From the NCBI GenBank assembly GCA_050486265.1, contig JBJHCY010000003.1, forward strand, positions 124,001 through 188,000: 64,000 bases of DNA, in the 5' to 3' direction. The notes under the pieces are model-generated. The model was not told where the DNA came from. It made no database searches and saw nothing but the letters and a program-made list of their open reading frames with translations. Source of the stretch: SLFH01 sp050486265 (GTDB lineage: Bacteria; Planctomycetota; Phycisphaerae; Phycisphaerales; UBA1924). Shown piece after piece: positions 50,001 to 57,300 of the stretch; the first letter of the stretch is position 1; every line of letters begins with the position of its first letter. The translations under genes were made by a program, and so were the position numbers.

Positions 50001-50303
50001 GGCGGCGTGGGTCTGAACCTGACGGCCGCGACGCATGTGTTCCACTACGACCGCTGGTGGAACCCGGCGGTGGAGAACCAGGCGACCGACCGCGCGTACC
50101 GCATCGGGCAGACGCGGACGGTGGTGGTGCACAAGTACCTCGTCCGCGGGACGCTGGAAGAGCGGATCGACCAGATGATCGAGCAGAAGACCGAGCTCGC
50201 CGAGAACATCATCGGCTCGGGCGAGCGTTGGCTGACCGAACTGGACACCGAAGACCTGCGCGAGCTCCTGGCCCTGCGATCCGACGCCGTCGGCGACGAA
50301 TAA
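47067..50303 (+). CDS. SNF2-family DNA-dependent ATPase/helicase
   Basis: 1078 residues. The N-terminal about 570 residues include an SNF2-associated region (DYHWEIAVGDTTLTLREFEQ, VRIGGKWVEI). The RecA-like motor follows: LADDMGLGKTIQLLALL (about 610), TYALAHRD, VLDEAQYVKN (about 720), TGTPVENRLSELWSIMEFLNPG and FILRRLKTDPQV. The C-terminal lobe has ICNHPSQL, IVFTQFRQMG, ILSLKAGGVGLNLTAA and DRAYRIGQTRTVVVHKY. This is the bacterial HepA/RapA-distant class of which B. subtilis YwqA is an example. It moves along duplex DNA; its exact role in bacteria (recombination, repair or transcription) is unsettled. The next gene encodes a SWIM-finger protein, the usual partner. Confidence 0.93.
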   Translation: MTTIAPAGLFVLHTQWSAGSLRLWAESAEASASGGLAETQAKHSRPHPFCADADTLAEVLRSKLGTLAPRDIGEIELLLPSADGVRPLPSDRLARHTLSGDAERPAPAGLSRFRVAAATVPAHRVLGLLDALVEAEDAEGEGPEVLYGPGVAFSATAGAMVRHLLVQQRFVPMLSQDAKGGLHASWRPWLSDEATAGRIGRLLKAMPPASRAGIDEFSHQPWPILEDMLWRVVDAECRKVMQREAMHDTIEGREASDPHVAWLKALLSERVPATAPPSVRQEMIKRVRNWIGRLEERGASALWRLCLRLNEPVDPAIIPEMQRPPETVGWSLSFHLQAVDAPEVMIDAADIWLLPADGVSIEGRRVEQPQELLLAELARASRLFKELEAALNEAEPVDIRLPTEKAYEFLREVRPILVEQGFGVLSPAWWESSGSRLGARLRIDSDAPPEPGEPGAGGTGAATPQLGLSTLVDYHWEIAVGDTTLTLREFEQLAAGGSPLVRIGGKWVEIRPEDVKNAVKFIRENPGGQMRIGEALRLAFASDTRETGLPILGMEVGGWLSGLMGTDVSREGLPTVEQPAGFKGTLRPYQVRGVSWMSFLERFGFGVCLADDMGLGKTIQLLALLVHEREEREARAAAGETVDLVGPTLMIAPTSVLGNWMYETSRFAPSLVSMIHHGVERLTGDAFVEKATASDIVITTYALAHRDRELLDRVRWGRIVLDEAQYVKNPSAKQSQAVRGLIADKRIALTGTPVENRLSELWSIMEFLNPGYLGDPTNFRRRFSLPIERYHDKNKSEQLKGLVRPFILRRLKTDPQVVSDLPEKLESKEYCHLTGEQAELYENCVRRMLGDVERAEGIQRRGLVLSALIRLKQICNHPSQLLKDHDSSSGRPPSATRSGKAIRLIEQLDEVLAEGEQAIVFTQFRQMGHLLQQMLRHEFDRDILFLHGGTPQKQREALVKAFQKGDGSSPVLILSLKAGGVGLNLTAATHVFHYDRWWNPAVENQATDRAYRIGQTRTVVVHKYLVRGTLEERIDQMIEQKTELAENIIGSGERWLTELDTEDLRELLALRSDAVGDE

Positions 50304-50506
50304 CGCGCCGAGCGGCACTTGAACTTTCGCGCGCACCCCCCCGCGGGGGCTCGGCGGCGGGTCTGGGCGTGTTGTTTGGCGTGCGGCAGGCCGGGTTGAG
50401 TGGACATCCGCTCGGATCGGGCGAACCCTTGAGGCTGGCCCATGCTCACGGACGCCGCGGCTGCTGCTCCCTCACGGAGCCCGCGGGACAGGCGGAGAAG
50501 GATCGG

Positions 50507-51562
50507 ATGCATCCCCAACCCCCAAGGCCCCCCAAGCGAGAGGCGTGGCACCCCAACCCGCGTCCGCGCAAGGAGTTGCTGCGCCCGCGCAAGGTCCGCT
50601 CGGGCGTCAAGCTGACGATGAGCGACGAGGACCTCCGCGGGAACTGGGCCGCGGAGCGTTGGATCCGTTTGATCGAGGCCGCGGCTCCGGGCGACCAGAT
50701 GGTCGAGGGCGTCGAGTACGCCAGGCTCGGGCAAACGCGATCGATCGAGTTCGAGCCGGCGACGGTCGAGGCGTTTGTGCAGGGGCGTTCGTACACGCCG
50801 TACCGCACGACGGTGTCGTTGCCCCGTTTCGGCGAGGACAAGTGGGTGCAGGCGATCGCGTCGATGGCGGAGGAGGCGGTGTACGCGGCGAAGCTGCTGG
50901 TGGGCGAGCTTCCGAGCAACATCGAGGATCTGTTCGCGCCGTTGGGTGTGAAGCTGTTCCCTGCGGACCCGTCGGAGCTGAAGGTGACCTGCAGCTGCCG
51001 CGAGGAGGGGGACTGGTGCAAGCACGCGGTCTGCGTGGCGCATCTGGTGGCGCAGCAGCTCGCCAACGACCCGTTCACGGTTTTCACACTTCGGGGAATG
51101 CCGGGGCGGGAGCTCTTGGAGCGTCTGCGCCAGCGTCGGGCGGTCTCGGGGGTGTCGGGCGAGGTGCCGGTGTATGTGCCCCGGGTCGAGGGCGTGTCGG
51201 ACATCGTCGCGCCGGACCTGGACCAGCAGCTGGAGGTGTTCTGGCAGGCCGGGCCGGAGCTCGAAGAGATCGAGACCCCGATGGACCCGCCGGAGGTGGA
51301 CAAGCCTCTGTTGCGGCGGCTGGGCCAGAGCCCGTTCACCGAGAGCCGTTTCCCGCTGGTGGGTCTGCTTGCGACCTGCTACGACCTGATCGCCGAGGCG
51401 GCCCGGCCCGACGCGCCGGCGGACCTGCTCGAAGAGATCAACCCCGAGGCGGACGGCGCGACCCCCGAGGCCCCGGTCGAGGAGGCGCCCGCCCCGAGGC
51501 CGGTGATGAAGCCCAAGGTCAAGGGCGTGGTTGGGAAGGGGCGGGCACAGCGGAAGAAGTAG
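50507..51562 (+). CDS. SWIM zinc-finger protein, partner of the SNF2 helicase
   Basis: 351 residues from the ATG at 50507 (AAGGA upstream). It contains a SWIM motif, VTCSCREEGDWCKHAVCVAHL (C-x-C, then C-x-H), near residues 163-183. Flanking domains begin GNWAAERWIRLIEA, EYARLGQTRSIEFEPATVEA and VDKPLLRRLGQSPF. The tail is Pro/Ala and ends with basic RAQRKK. SWIM domains chelate zinc and bind DNA or protein. The order SNF2 then SWIM matches B. subtilis ywqA-ywqB and many other genomes, so a joint DNA-related function is likely. The gap between them is 203 bp without an obvious terminator. Confidence 0.88.
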   Translation: MHPQPPRPPKREAWHPNPRPRKELLRPRKVRSGVKLTMSDEDLRGNWAAERWIRLIEAAAPGDQMVEGVEYARLGQTRSIEFEPATVEAFVQGRSYTPYRTTVSLPRFGEDKWVQAIASMAEEAVYAAKLLVGELPSNIEDLFAPLGVKLFPADPSELKVTCSCREEGDWCKHAVCVAHLVAQQLANDPFTVFTLRGMPGRELLERLRQRRAVSGVSGEVPVYVPRVEGVSDIVAPDLDQQLEVFWQAGPELEEIETPMDPPEVDKPLLRRLGQSPFTESRFPLVGLLATCYDLIAEAARPDAPADLLEEINPEADGATPEAPVEEAPAPRPVMKPKVKGVVGKGRAQRKK

Positions 51563-52011
51563 GGGCCGCTTTGCGGCTCGGGCGTGGGGCGCTGGGTGCT
51601 GGGCGTGGGGTTGGGCTGTCCCTCGCGCGGGGGCGTCGACGGAATGGGACACTGGCGGGCAAGCCGCCAGTGCCACAGGTCCTTTGCGGGCCTAAAGTTG
51701 CCCCGACAGTTTGCGGAGCCGACGACGACGGACGCGCAGGGAGCGCCGAGGCGTCGTCAGGGGTCGCGCCCATGACCGGATCTCCGGTCGCGGCAGGGGT
51801 GATCCAAGCTCCAAGGCCGGAGGTTTCCGGCCGAATCGTGCCGCGGTCGGGGCGTCTGGTCCGGGTTGGAACCCGGCGGGCACTCCGGGCCGCGTTGAGC
51901 CGGTCCGTGAGAGCCCGAGCCGCTTGCTGCGGCTCCCAGAATGACAGGAGGCGGTCCCGCCCCCCGATCCCCAATCGAAGCGACGCGTTGACGCCCCGAG
52001 TCGGGCGAGTC
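51563..52011 (+). other. Intergenic region with R5 and R1 repeats, no convincing gene
   Basis: 449 bp. It starts with R5-type G-runs (GGGGCGCTGGGTGCTGGGCG, from 51586) and an R1 palindrome with CCACAGGT (51650-51680). Later come a GAGCCGCTTGCTGCGGCTCC hairpin near 51918 and TTGACG just before the tRNA. Short frames exist on both strands but lack protein-like composition. Confidence 0.6.
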
Positions 52012-52083
52012 AACCCGGTGGTGTAATCGGCAGCACAGCAGTTTTTGGTACTGTTAGTCCAGGTTCGAGTCCTGGCCGGGTTG
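52012..52083 (+). tRNA. tRNA-Gln (anticodon TTG)
   Basis: 72 nt. Acceptor AACCCGG/CCGGGTT, D-arm GTGT...GCAC, anticodon stem GCAGT/ACTGT with loop TTTTGGT (anticodon TTG), T-arm CCAGG-TTCGAGT-CCTGG, discriminator G. CCA is not encoded. Confidence 0.93.
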
Positions 52084-52146
52084 CTTCACCTTGCGTCGGC
52101 GCCGGTTGACGGCGGTGGCGGGCCGCAGCGCCCCTTGACGAGCGAT

Positions 52147-52917
52147 ATGACACAGCACGGATCCGAAGGCCCGACCGCGATCATTCTGGCCGCGGGCAAG
52201 GGCACACGGATGCAGAGCGACCTGCCCAAGGTCTGCCACCCGATCGGCGGACGCCCGATGGTCTGCGCCGTCGCCGACGCCTGCCTCAAGGCCGGGTGCA
52301 CACGCCTGGTGGTGGTTGTGGGGTACAAGCAGGAGCTCGTCCGTGAGGCGCTGGCCGAGTACGGGGACAAGGTCGAGTACGCGGTGCAGGAGGAGCAGCT
52401 CGGCACGGGGCACGCGGTGATGTGCGCCGCCGATGCGTTCGGCGACAAGCCTTCGGGCGATGTCTTCGTGCTCTGCGGCGACGGGCCGTTGATCCGGGCC
52501 GAGACGCTGAGCACGGTGCTGAAGACCCACCGCGAGGCGGGGGCCGCGGCGACCCTGGCGACCAGCGTCATCGAAGATCCGTCGGGGTACGGGCGGATCG
52601 TCCGCGACGGGTCGGGGCGGTTTACGGCGATCGTCGAGCAGAAGAACGCGACGCCCGAGCAACTGAAGATCCGCGAGGTCAACCCGAGCTACTACTGCTT
52701 CGAGGCGGGGGCGCTCTTTGCGGCGCTCAAGAAGGTGGGGCGGAACGAGAAGACGGGCGAGTACTACATCACCGATGTACCGGCGCTTCTGCTCGAGGGC
52801 GGGGCGCGGGTCGAGGTGATCGAGGCTGTGCCCCCGGAAGATGTCCTGAGCATCAATACCACGGAACAACTGGCGGAGGTCGACAGGATCTTCCGCTCGC
52901 GATCGGGGGCCCGATGA
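52147..52917 (+). CDS. GlmU uridylyltransferase half: UDP-N-acetylglucosamine diphosphorylase
   Basis: 256 residues. It aligns with the pyrophosphorylase half of GlmU: IILAAGKGTRMQSDLPKVCH (nucleotide signature), VVGYKQELV, VQEEQLGTGHAVMCA, VLCGDGPLI, GYGRIVRD, EQKNATPEQ, NPSYYCFE and INTTEQLAEV. The C-terminal left-handed beta-helix acetyltransferase domain is missing (full GlmU is about 450 residues). It should make UDP-GlcNAc from GlcNAc-1-P and UTP; acetylation of GlcN-1-P would need another protein. The stop overlaps prs by 4 bp (ATGA). It follows tRNA-Gln by 63 bp. Confidence 0.9.
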   Translation: MTQHGSEGPTAIILAAGKGTRMQSDLPKVCHPIGGRPMVCAVADACLKAGCTRLVVVVGYKQELVREALAEYGDKVEYAVQEEQLGTGHAVMCAADAFGDKPSGDVFVLCGDGPLIRAETLSTVLKTHREAGAAATLATSVIEDPSGYGRIVRDGSGRFTAIVEQKNATPEQLKIREVNPSYYCFEAGALFAALKKVGRNEKTGEYYITDVPALLLEGGARVEVIEAVPPEDVLSINTTEQLAEVDRIFRSRSGAR

Positions 52918-53906
52918 ACGGCGCCGTGCAGGAGATTATGGGCGAGCTGAAGGTGTTCGCCGGTCGCAACAGCGTGCCGCTGGCGGCGTCGGTGTGCGAG
53001 CACCTGGGCCGGCCCCTGGGCGACGCGAAGACCTTCGTGTTTCCCGACGGGGAGCTTCTGGTCAAGCTCGACGAGGATGTGCGCGGGCGTGACTGCTTCG
53101 TGATTCTCTCGACGGCGCAGCCGGTCAACGACAACCTGGTCGAGCTCTTGATCTTCATCGACTGCCTGCGCCGCGCGTCGGCGCGTCGGGTGACGGTGGT
53201 GACGCCGTACTACGGCTACGGGCGTCAGGACCGCAAGGACGAGGGGCGGGTGCCGATCACGGCGAAGCTGGTGGCGAACCTGATCACCGGCGCGCGGGCC
53301 GACCGCGTGCTGGCGATCGACCTGCACGCGGCGCAGATCCAGGGGTTTTTCGACATCCCGATGGACCACATCACCGCGACGCCGATCTTTCTGGACTACT
53401 TCCGCTCGATGCGGGAGGAGCTGGGGGATCTCTGCCTTGTCAGCCCGGATGTGGGCAACATGAAGGTGGCCGAGAAGGTGGCGAACCTGCTCGACGGCGA
53501 TCTTGCGATCATCAACAAGCGCCGCCTCAGCGGGTCGGAGGTCGCGACGGGCAAGCTCATCGGCACGGTGAAGGACAAGACCGTGCTGATGTACGACGAC
53601 ATGATCTCGACGGCCGGGACGGTGGTCGAGGCGGCCAAGCTCGTGCGCGAGGAGGGGGCGAAGAAGGTGATCGTCGCCGCGACGCACGCGGTTCTGGCGG
53701 GGCCTGCGATCGAGCGGCTCTCGACGGCGCCGATCGACCGCGTGGTCGTTTCCGACACGGTGCCCCTGGGCGACCGGGCCAAGCCCCTGCAGGACAAGCT
53801 GACGGTGCTGTCTTGCGGGCGGCTTCTGGGCGAGGCGATCAGGAACATCCACGAGAACAAGTCGGTCAGCGCGTTGTTCCGGAACAGCGCCGGGCCGAAG
53901 CGGTAA
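52914..53906 (+). CDS. prs: Ribose-phosphate pyrophosphokinase
   Basis: 330 residues, ATG overlapping the previous stop. Signatures are GELKVFAGRNSVPLAASV, FPDGELLVKLDEDVRG, VVTPYYGYGRQDRKDEGR (flexible catalytic loop), ADRVLAIDLHAAQIQGFFDI and the PRPP-binding YDDMISTAGTVVEAA. The last usually reads DDMIDTAGT, so Ser replaces the second Asp here. It makes PRPP from ribose-5-P and ATP for nucleotides, His and Trp. The start is set by overlap and by conserved N-terminal GELKVF. It is followed by rplY with a 57-bp gap; glmU-prs-rplY/ctc-pth is a widespread order. Confidence 0.96.
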   Translation: MNGAVQEIMGELKVFAGRNSVPLAASVCEHLGRPLGDAKTFVFPDGELLVKLDEDVRGRDCFVILSTAQPVNDNLVELLIFIDCLRRASARRVTVVTPYYGYGRQDRKDEGRVPITAKLVANLITGARADRVLAIDLHAAQIQGFFDIPMDHITATPIFLDYFRSMREELGDLCLVSPDVGNMKVAEKVANLLDGDLAIINKRRLSGSEVATGKLIGTVKDKTVLMYDDMISTAGTVVEAAKLVREEGAKKVIVAATHAVLAGPAIERLSTAPIDRVVVSDTVPLGDRAKPLQDKLTVLSCGRLLGEAIRNIHENKSVSALFRNSAGPKR

Positions 53907-53963
53907 ACGGACAGCCAACGAGCAAGAGAACGGGCGCAAGGCCCGCGAGAAGGAAGAACAGCC

Positions 53964-54638
53964 ATGCATGAAGACGCACCGATCATCAGCGCCGAGCGGC
54001 GGGAGCGAGTGGGCACCAAGTACGCCAAGAGGCTGCGGGCCTCGGGGCGCCTCCCCGCGGTCGTGTACGGGCACAAGGAAGAGCCCGTAGCGATCTCGCT
54101 GGACCAGAAGGAAGCCGTGCGGATGCTGACGCGGGGCGAGCGGGTCTTCCGCCTCGCCCTCGACGGGGACGACAAGCAGTTCGTGCTGATCAAGGAGGTC
54201 CAGTTCGACCACCTGGGCACGGATGTGGTGCACGCGGACTTTGCGCGTGTGGACCTCGACGAGCGTGTCGAGGTGCGGGTGCCGATCAGCCTGGTGGGCG
54301 AGGCCAAGGGCCTCAAGAGCGCGGGCTCGGTGCTGATGCACCCGATCACCGAGATCGAGATCGAGTGCAGCCTGTTCAACCTGCCCGACGAGATCGAGGT
54401 CGACATCAGCGACCTGGATGTCGGCGAGTCGATCACGGCGGGCGAGGTCACGCTGCCCAAGCCGACGATGGTGCTCCTGAGCGACCCCGAGACGGTGCTC
54501 GCGACGATCACCACCGTCGAGGAAGAGGTCCAGGACGAGGCCTCGACCGTCGACGCCGGCGCCGAGCCCGAGGTCCTGACCCGCAAGAAGGACAAGGACG
54601 AAGAGGGCGAGAAGAAGCCCGAGAAGAAGGAAGGTTGA
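53964..54638 (+). CDS. rplY: 50S ribosomal protein L25, CTC type
   Basis: 224 residues, the long two-domain TL5/CTC form. The N-terminal 5S rRNA-binding domain runs from ERRERVGTKYAKRLRASGRL to about residue 95 (PAVVYGHKEEP, FVLIKEVQFDH, VHADFARVDLDE). The C-terminal beta domain (VPISLVGEAKGLKSAGSVLM, EIEVDISDLDVGES) follows. A charged Lys/Glu tail (KKDKDEEGEKKPEKKEG) closes it. It stabilises 5S rRNA in the large subunit; general-stress CTC is a homologue in Bacillus. AAGGAAG lies about 9 nt before the ATG. Followed by pth, as in many genomes. Confidence 0.95.
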   Translation: MHEDAPIISAERRERVGTKYAKRLRASGRLPAVVYGHKEEPVAISLDQKEAVRMLTRGERVFRLALDGDDKQFVLIKEVQFDHLGTDVVHADFARVDLDERVEVRVPISLVGEAKGLKSAGSVLMHPITEIEIECSLFNLPDEIEVDISDLDVGESITAGEVTLPKPTMVLLSDPETVLATITTVEEEVQDEASTVDAGAEPEVLTRKKDKDEEGEKKPEKKEG

Positions 54639-54683
54639 CCGCGAGCGCCCCCAGGAGGCGTCGCGGCGCATCGGAACCATACG

Positions 54684-55361
54684 GTGAAGATCATCGTCGG
54701 ACTCGGAAACCCCGGAAGGCAGTACGCCAACACCAGGCACAACGCCGGGTACATGGTTGTCGACCGCCTCATCGAGCGCCACGCGCCGGGGGAGTCGGTG
54801 CGCCTCAAGCACCAGGCCGACACGGTCGAGGCCAAGATTGGCGGCGAGAAGACGCTGCTGATGAAGCCGGTCACCTACATGAACCGTTCGGGCGTCAGCG
54901 TGCAGGACGCGGCCCGGTTCTACAAGATCGACCCCGCCTCGGACCTCCTGGTCGTGACCGACGATCTGTCGCTCCCGGTCGGAACGATCCGCGTGCGGGC
55001 GTCGGGCTCCGACGGGGGGCACAACGGGCTGAAGGACATCACCCGTGCGCTCGGGGGCGACAACTACCCGAGGCTCCGCGTCGGCATCGACGCCAAGCCC
55101 CCGTTTATGGACCAGGCGGACTGGGTCCTGAGCCGTTTCCCGGGCGAGGACGGAGCCAAGGTGGAGTCGGCGGTCAAGCAGGCGGCCGACGCCGCCGAGT
55201 GCTTCATCGCAGAGGGCGCGATCAGCGCCATGAACAAGTTCAACCGCAAGATCAAGCAGCCGCAGCAGCAAGCGCCGGAGGCGGGGCCCGAAGGCGGGAC
55301 CGAATCCAAGTCCGACCCCGAGGCGGGCCGGGGCGTCGACCCGGGCTGGCTGGGCGGCTGA
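54684..55361 (+). CDS. pth: Peptidyl-tRNA hydrolase
   Basis: 225 residues. Pth signatures: KIIVGLGNPGRQYANTRHNAG (catalytic His near residue 19), KPVTYMNRSGVSVQDAA, DDLSLPVGTIRVRASGSDGG (catalytic Asp), HNGLKDITRALGGDNYPRLR and VGIDAKP. It frees tRNA from stalled peptidyl-tRNA. The C-terminal 30 residues are a Pro/Gly/Glu-rich extension beyond the usual about 190. GTG start at 54684. It is 45 bp after rplY and 62 bp before rpsF. Confidence 0.95.
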   Translation: MKIIVGLGNPGRQYANTRHNAGYMVVDRLIERHAPGESVRLKHQADTVEAKIGGEKTLLMKPVTYMNRSGVSVQDAARFYKIDPASDLLVVTDDLSLPVGTIRVRASGSDGGHNGLKDITRALGGDNYPRLRVGIDAKPPFMDQADWVLSRFPGEDGAKVESAVKQAADAAECFIAEGAISAMNKFNRKIKQPQQQAPEAGPEGGTESKSDPEAGRGVDPGWLGG

Positions 55362-55390
55362 AGAGCAAAGCAGACAAGGGCAGAGCACGC

Positions 55391-55411
55391 AGCGGCGGCG
55401 AAAGCCGCCGG
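55391..55411 (+). promoter_or_regulatory. GAAA-capped hairpin before rpsF
   Basis: GGCGGC-GAAA-GCCGCC stem-loop ending about 8 nt before the Shine-Dalgarno GGAAGGA of rpsF. It could be an S6-leader regulatory hairpin. The rest of the known S6/S18-binding motif is not evident. Confidence 0.4.
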
Positions 55412-55423
55412 GAAGGAACGCAG

Positions 55424-55981
55424 ATGGCAAATTCCCAGAAGACAGTTTCGAGGACCAGCGCGTACGAGGCGATGTTCGTCGCCAGCCAGGCGGAGGCATC
55501 GGACTTCGCCGGCCTCATCGAGCACATCAACTCGCTCCTGGAGCGCGCGGGCGCCGAGCTCGTGGCGATGCAGAAGTGGGACGAGCGTCGTCTGGCGTTC
55601 GAGATCGACAAGCAGCGTCGCGGGGTGTTCATCCTGACCTACTTCCGCGCGCCGACGGAGAACATCGCGCGTCTGGAGCGGGATGTGAAGATCTCCGACC
55701 ACCTCCTCCGCGTGCTTGTGGTCCGCGCCGACCACCTGACCGAGGAAGAGATGCTCGCCTTCGACGCGCGCGAGGACCTCAAGACCGAGGCCAAGCTCCG
55801 CGCCGAGCGGGCCGCCAAGGAGGCCGAGGCCGAGCACTCCAAGGTCCAGGTGCTCACCGCCGAAGAGGCCGCCCGGGCCAAGGCCGAGCAGCAGGCCGCC
55901 GAGCAGGCCGAGGCCCGGCCCCAGGCTCAGCCCGAAGACGGCGAGTCGGAAGAGGTCGAAGCGTCGGCGGAGAAAGCCTGA
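55424..55981 (+). CDS. rpsF: 30S ribosomal protein S6, extended
   Basis: 185 residues. The S6 fold is clear in residues 12-105: YEAMFVASQAE, INSLLERAGAELVAMQKWDERRLAFEI, KQRRGVFILTYFRAPTENIARLERDVK, LRVLVVRAD. The remaining 80 residues are a Glu/Ala/Lys-rich, coiled-coil-like C-terminal tail (EAKLRAERAAKEAEAEHSKV, EQQAAEQAEARPQAQPEDGE). S6 usually ends near 95-135. It binds S18 on the 30S platform. GGAAGGA lies about 6 nt before the ATG. ssb follows 36 bp on. Confidence 0.94.
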   Translation: MANSQKTVSRTSAYEAMFVASQAEASDFAGLIEHINSLLERAGAELVAMQKWDERRLAFEIDKQRRGVFILTYFRAPTENIARLERDVKISDHLLRVLVVRADHLTEEEMLAFDAREDLKTEAKLRAERAAKEAEAEHSKVQVLTAEEAARAKAEQQAAEQAEARPQAQPEDGESEEVEASAEKA

Positions 55982-56017
55982 GGCCGCGTTGGCCCCTGAC
56001 AACCGATAGGAGGTCGC

Positions 56018-56473
56018 ATGGCCGGGAACTTCAACAAAGTGTTCCTGATGGGCAATCTGACGCGCGATGTGGAGCTGCGCCACACCTCGGGCAACCAGCC
56101 CGTGGCGAACCTCAGCATCGCCGTTAATCGCAGGTTCAAGACACAGTCTGGCGAGCAGCGTGACGAGACGACATTCGTCGACTGCGAGGCGTGGGGACGG
56201 ACCGCCGAGGTGATGAGCCAGTACCTGTCCAAGGGCAGGCCGGTCTTCGTCGAGGGGCGCCTGCGCCTCGACCAATGGCAGGACCAGCAGGGGCAGAACC
56301 GCTCGAAGCTGAAGGTGGTGATCGAGTCGTTCCAGTTCGTCGACAGCCGCGCCGACGCCGGAGGCGGCGGGGGCGGGGGCCCCGCGCCCTCGCGCCAGGG
56401 GGGCGGGCAGGAGTACGGGGGCGGCTCGTACGACTCGGGGCCGCAGGGCCCCGACGACGACATCCCGTTCTGA
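56018..56473 (+). CDS. ssb: Single-stranded DNA-binding protein
   Basis: 151 residues. OB-fold with FNKVFLMGNLTRDVELRHT, VANLSIAVNRRFKTQSGEQR, FVDCEAWGRTAEVMSQYLSK, RPVFVEGRLRLDQWQDQQGQ. A Gly-rich linker (about 115-140) and the acidic protein-interaction tip DDDIPF end it. It coats ssDNA and recruits repair and replication proteins through that tip. AGGAGG lies 6 nt before the ATG. It occupies the classic position between rpsF and the next ribosomal gene. Confidence 0.97.
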   Translation: MAGNFNKVFLMGNLTRDVELRHTSGNQPVANLSIAVNRRFKTQSGEQRDETTFVDCEAWGRTAEVMSQYLSKGRPVFVEGRLRLDQWQDQQGQNRSKLKVVIESFQFVDSRADAGGGGGGGPAPSRQGGGQEYGGGSYDSGPQGPDDDIPF

Positions 56474-56620
56474 TTCGGGCGTCCTGCTCGGCAGAACGCC
56501 TAGAGTCTCAGCTCGCCGGGGCCGCCAGGCCCCTGCACGACCGTTGGGGCGCCGGGCCTTCCCGTCGCTCCTGAACTTCGCCGGGCCGAGCTCCGGCAAG
56601 GACAGCGAAAGGAAAGCGAT

Positions 56621-57190
56621 ATGTCCAGATCCGTCCGTCTGCTGCTCACCGAGAATGTCGACAACCTCGGCATCGTGGGCGATGTGGTGAGCGTCCGCTC
56701 GGGCTACGCCCGCAACTTTCTCCTCCCCCGCGGGCTCGCGACCGTCCCGAGCGACGATGTCATCGAGGCCCTGAAGGAGAAGCGGGCCCAGGCCGAGAAG
56801 GAACTGGCCGCGCTCCGCTCGGAGCGCGAGAAGATGATCAAGAAGATGGAGGGCGTCGAGGTCACCCTCAAGCGGTCCTGCAACGACCAGGGCATCCTCT
56901 ACGGCTCGGTCACCCAGCAGGACATCGCCGAGGCCCTCACCGGCGCCGGCTACACCGTCAAGCCGCGCGATGTCCGCCTGCCGCACACCATCAAGCGGGT
57001 CGACTCCTACGACATTCATATCAAGCTTGACCAGGACCTCGAAACCGACATCCGCCTGCATGTCGAGGCGGACCGCGTCATCGACGAGGAGCGGGGCGAG
57101 GAGATGGAGTTCGACAACGAGGGCAACCTGATCGAGAAGCCCCGGCGCAAGGCCCGCGAGGCCGCCGAGGGCGAGCCGGCCGAGGCCTGA
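56621..57190 (+). CDS. rplI: 50S ribosomal protein L9
   Basis: 189 residues. N-terminal rRNA-binding domain MSRSVRLLLTENVDNLGIVG, VRSGYARNFLLPRGLA, a long connecting helix (EALKEKRAQAEKELAALRSE), and the C-terminal domain (LYGSVTQQDIAEALTGAGY, RDVRLPHTIKRVDSYDIHI). An acidic tail beyond residue 150 makes it longer than the usual about 150. AAGGAAA precedes the ATG. In most bacteria rpsR (S18) lies between ssb and rplI; the 147-bp gap here holds no S18 gene. Confidence 0.96.
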   Translation: MSRSVRLLLTENVDNLGIVGDVVSVRSGYARNFLLPRGLATVPSDDVIEALKEKRAQAEKELAALRSEREKMIKKMEGVEVTLKRSCNDQGILYGSVTQQDIAEALTGAGYTVKPRDVRLPHTIKRVDSYDIHIKLDQDLETDIRLHVEADRVIDEERGEEMEFDNEGNLIEKPRRKAREAAEGEPAEA

Positions 57191-57218
57191 AGACCGTTTC
57201 CCGATCCGTGCTCAACGA

Positions 57219-57252
57219 AAAAAGGGCGGCCCGTTCGGGGCCGCCCTTTTCT
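57219..57252. terminator. Bidirectional terminator between rplI and the CvpA-type gene
   Basis: GGGCGGCCC (57224-57232) and GGGCCGCCC (57238-57246) flanked by AAAAAA on the left and TTTTCTTCT on the right, so it can work in both directions for the converging genes. Confidence 0.9.
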
Positions 57253-57300
57253 TCTGCGCTCGATTCTCGCCCTTGCCGCCCGAACCCGATGGGACCGGGA

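Noticed and set aside
51690..51960. Possible structured RNA (RNase P, SRP, tmRNA or 6S)
   Set aside because: None of the conserved core segments of these RNAs could be found, although hairpins exist.
51519..52013. Minus-strand frame of about 160 codons before tRNA-Gln
   Set aside because: It crosses the SWIM gene end, R5 and R1 repeats and the tRNA start. Composition is not protein-like.
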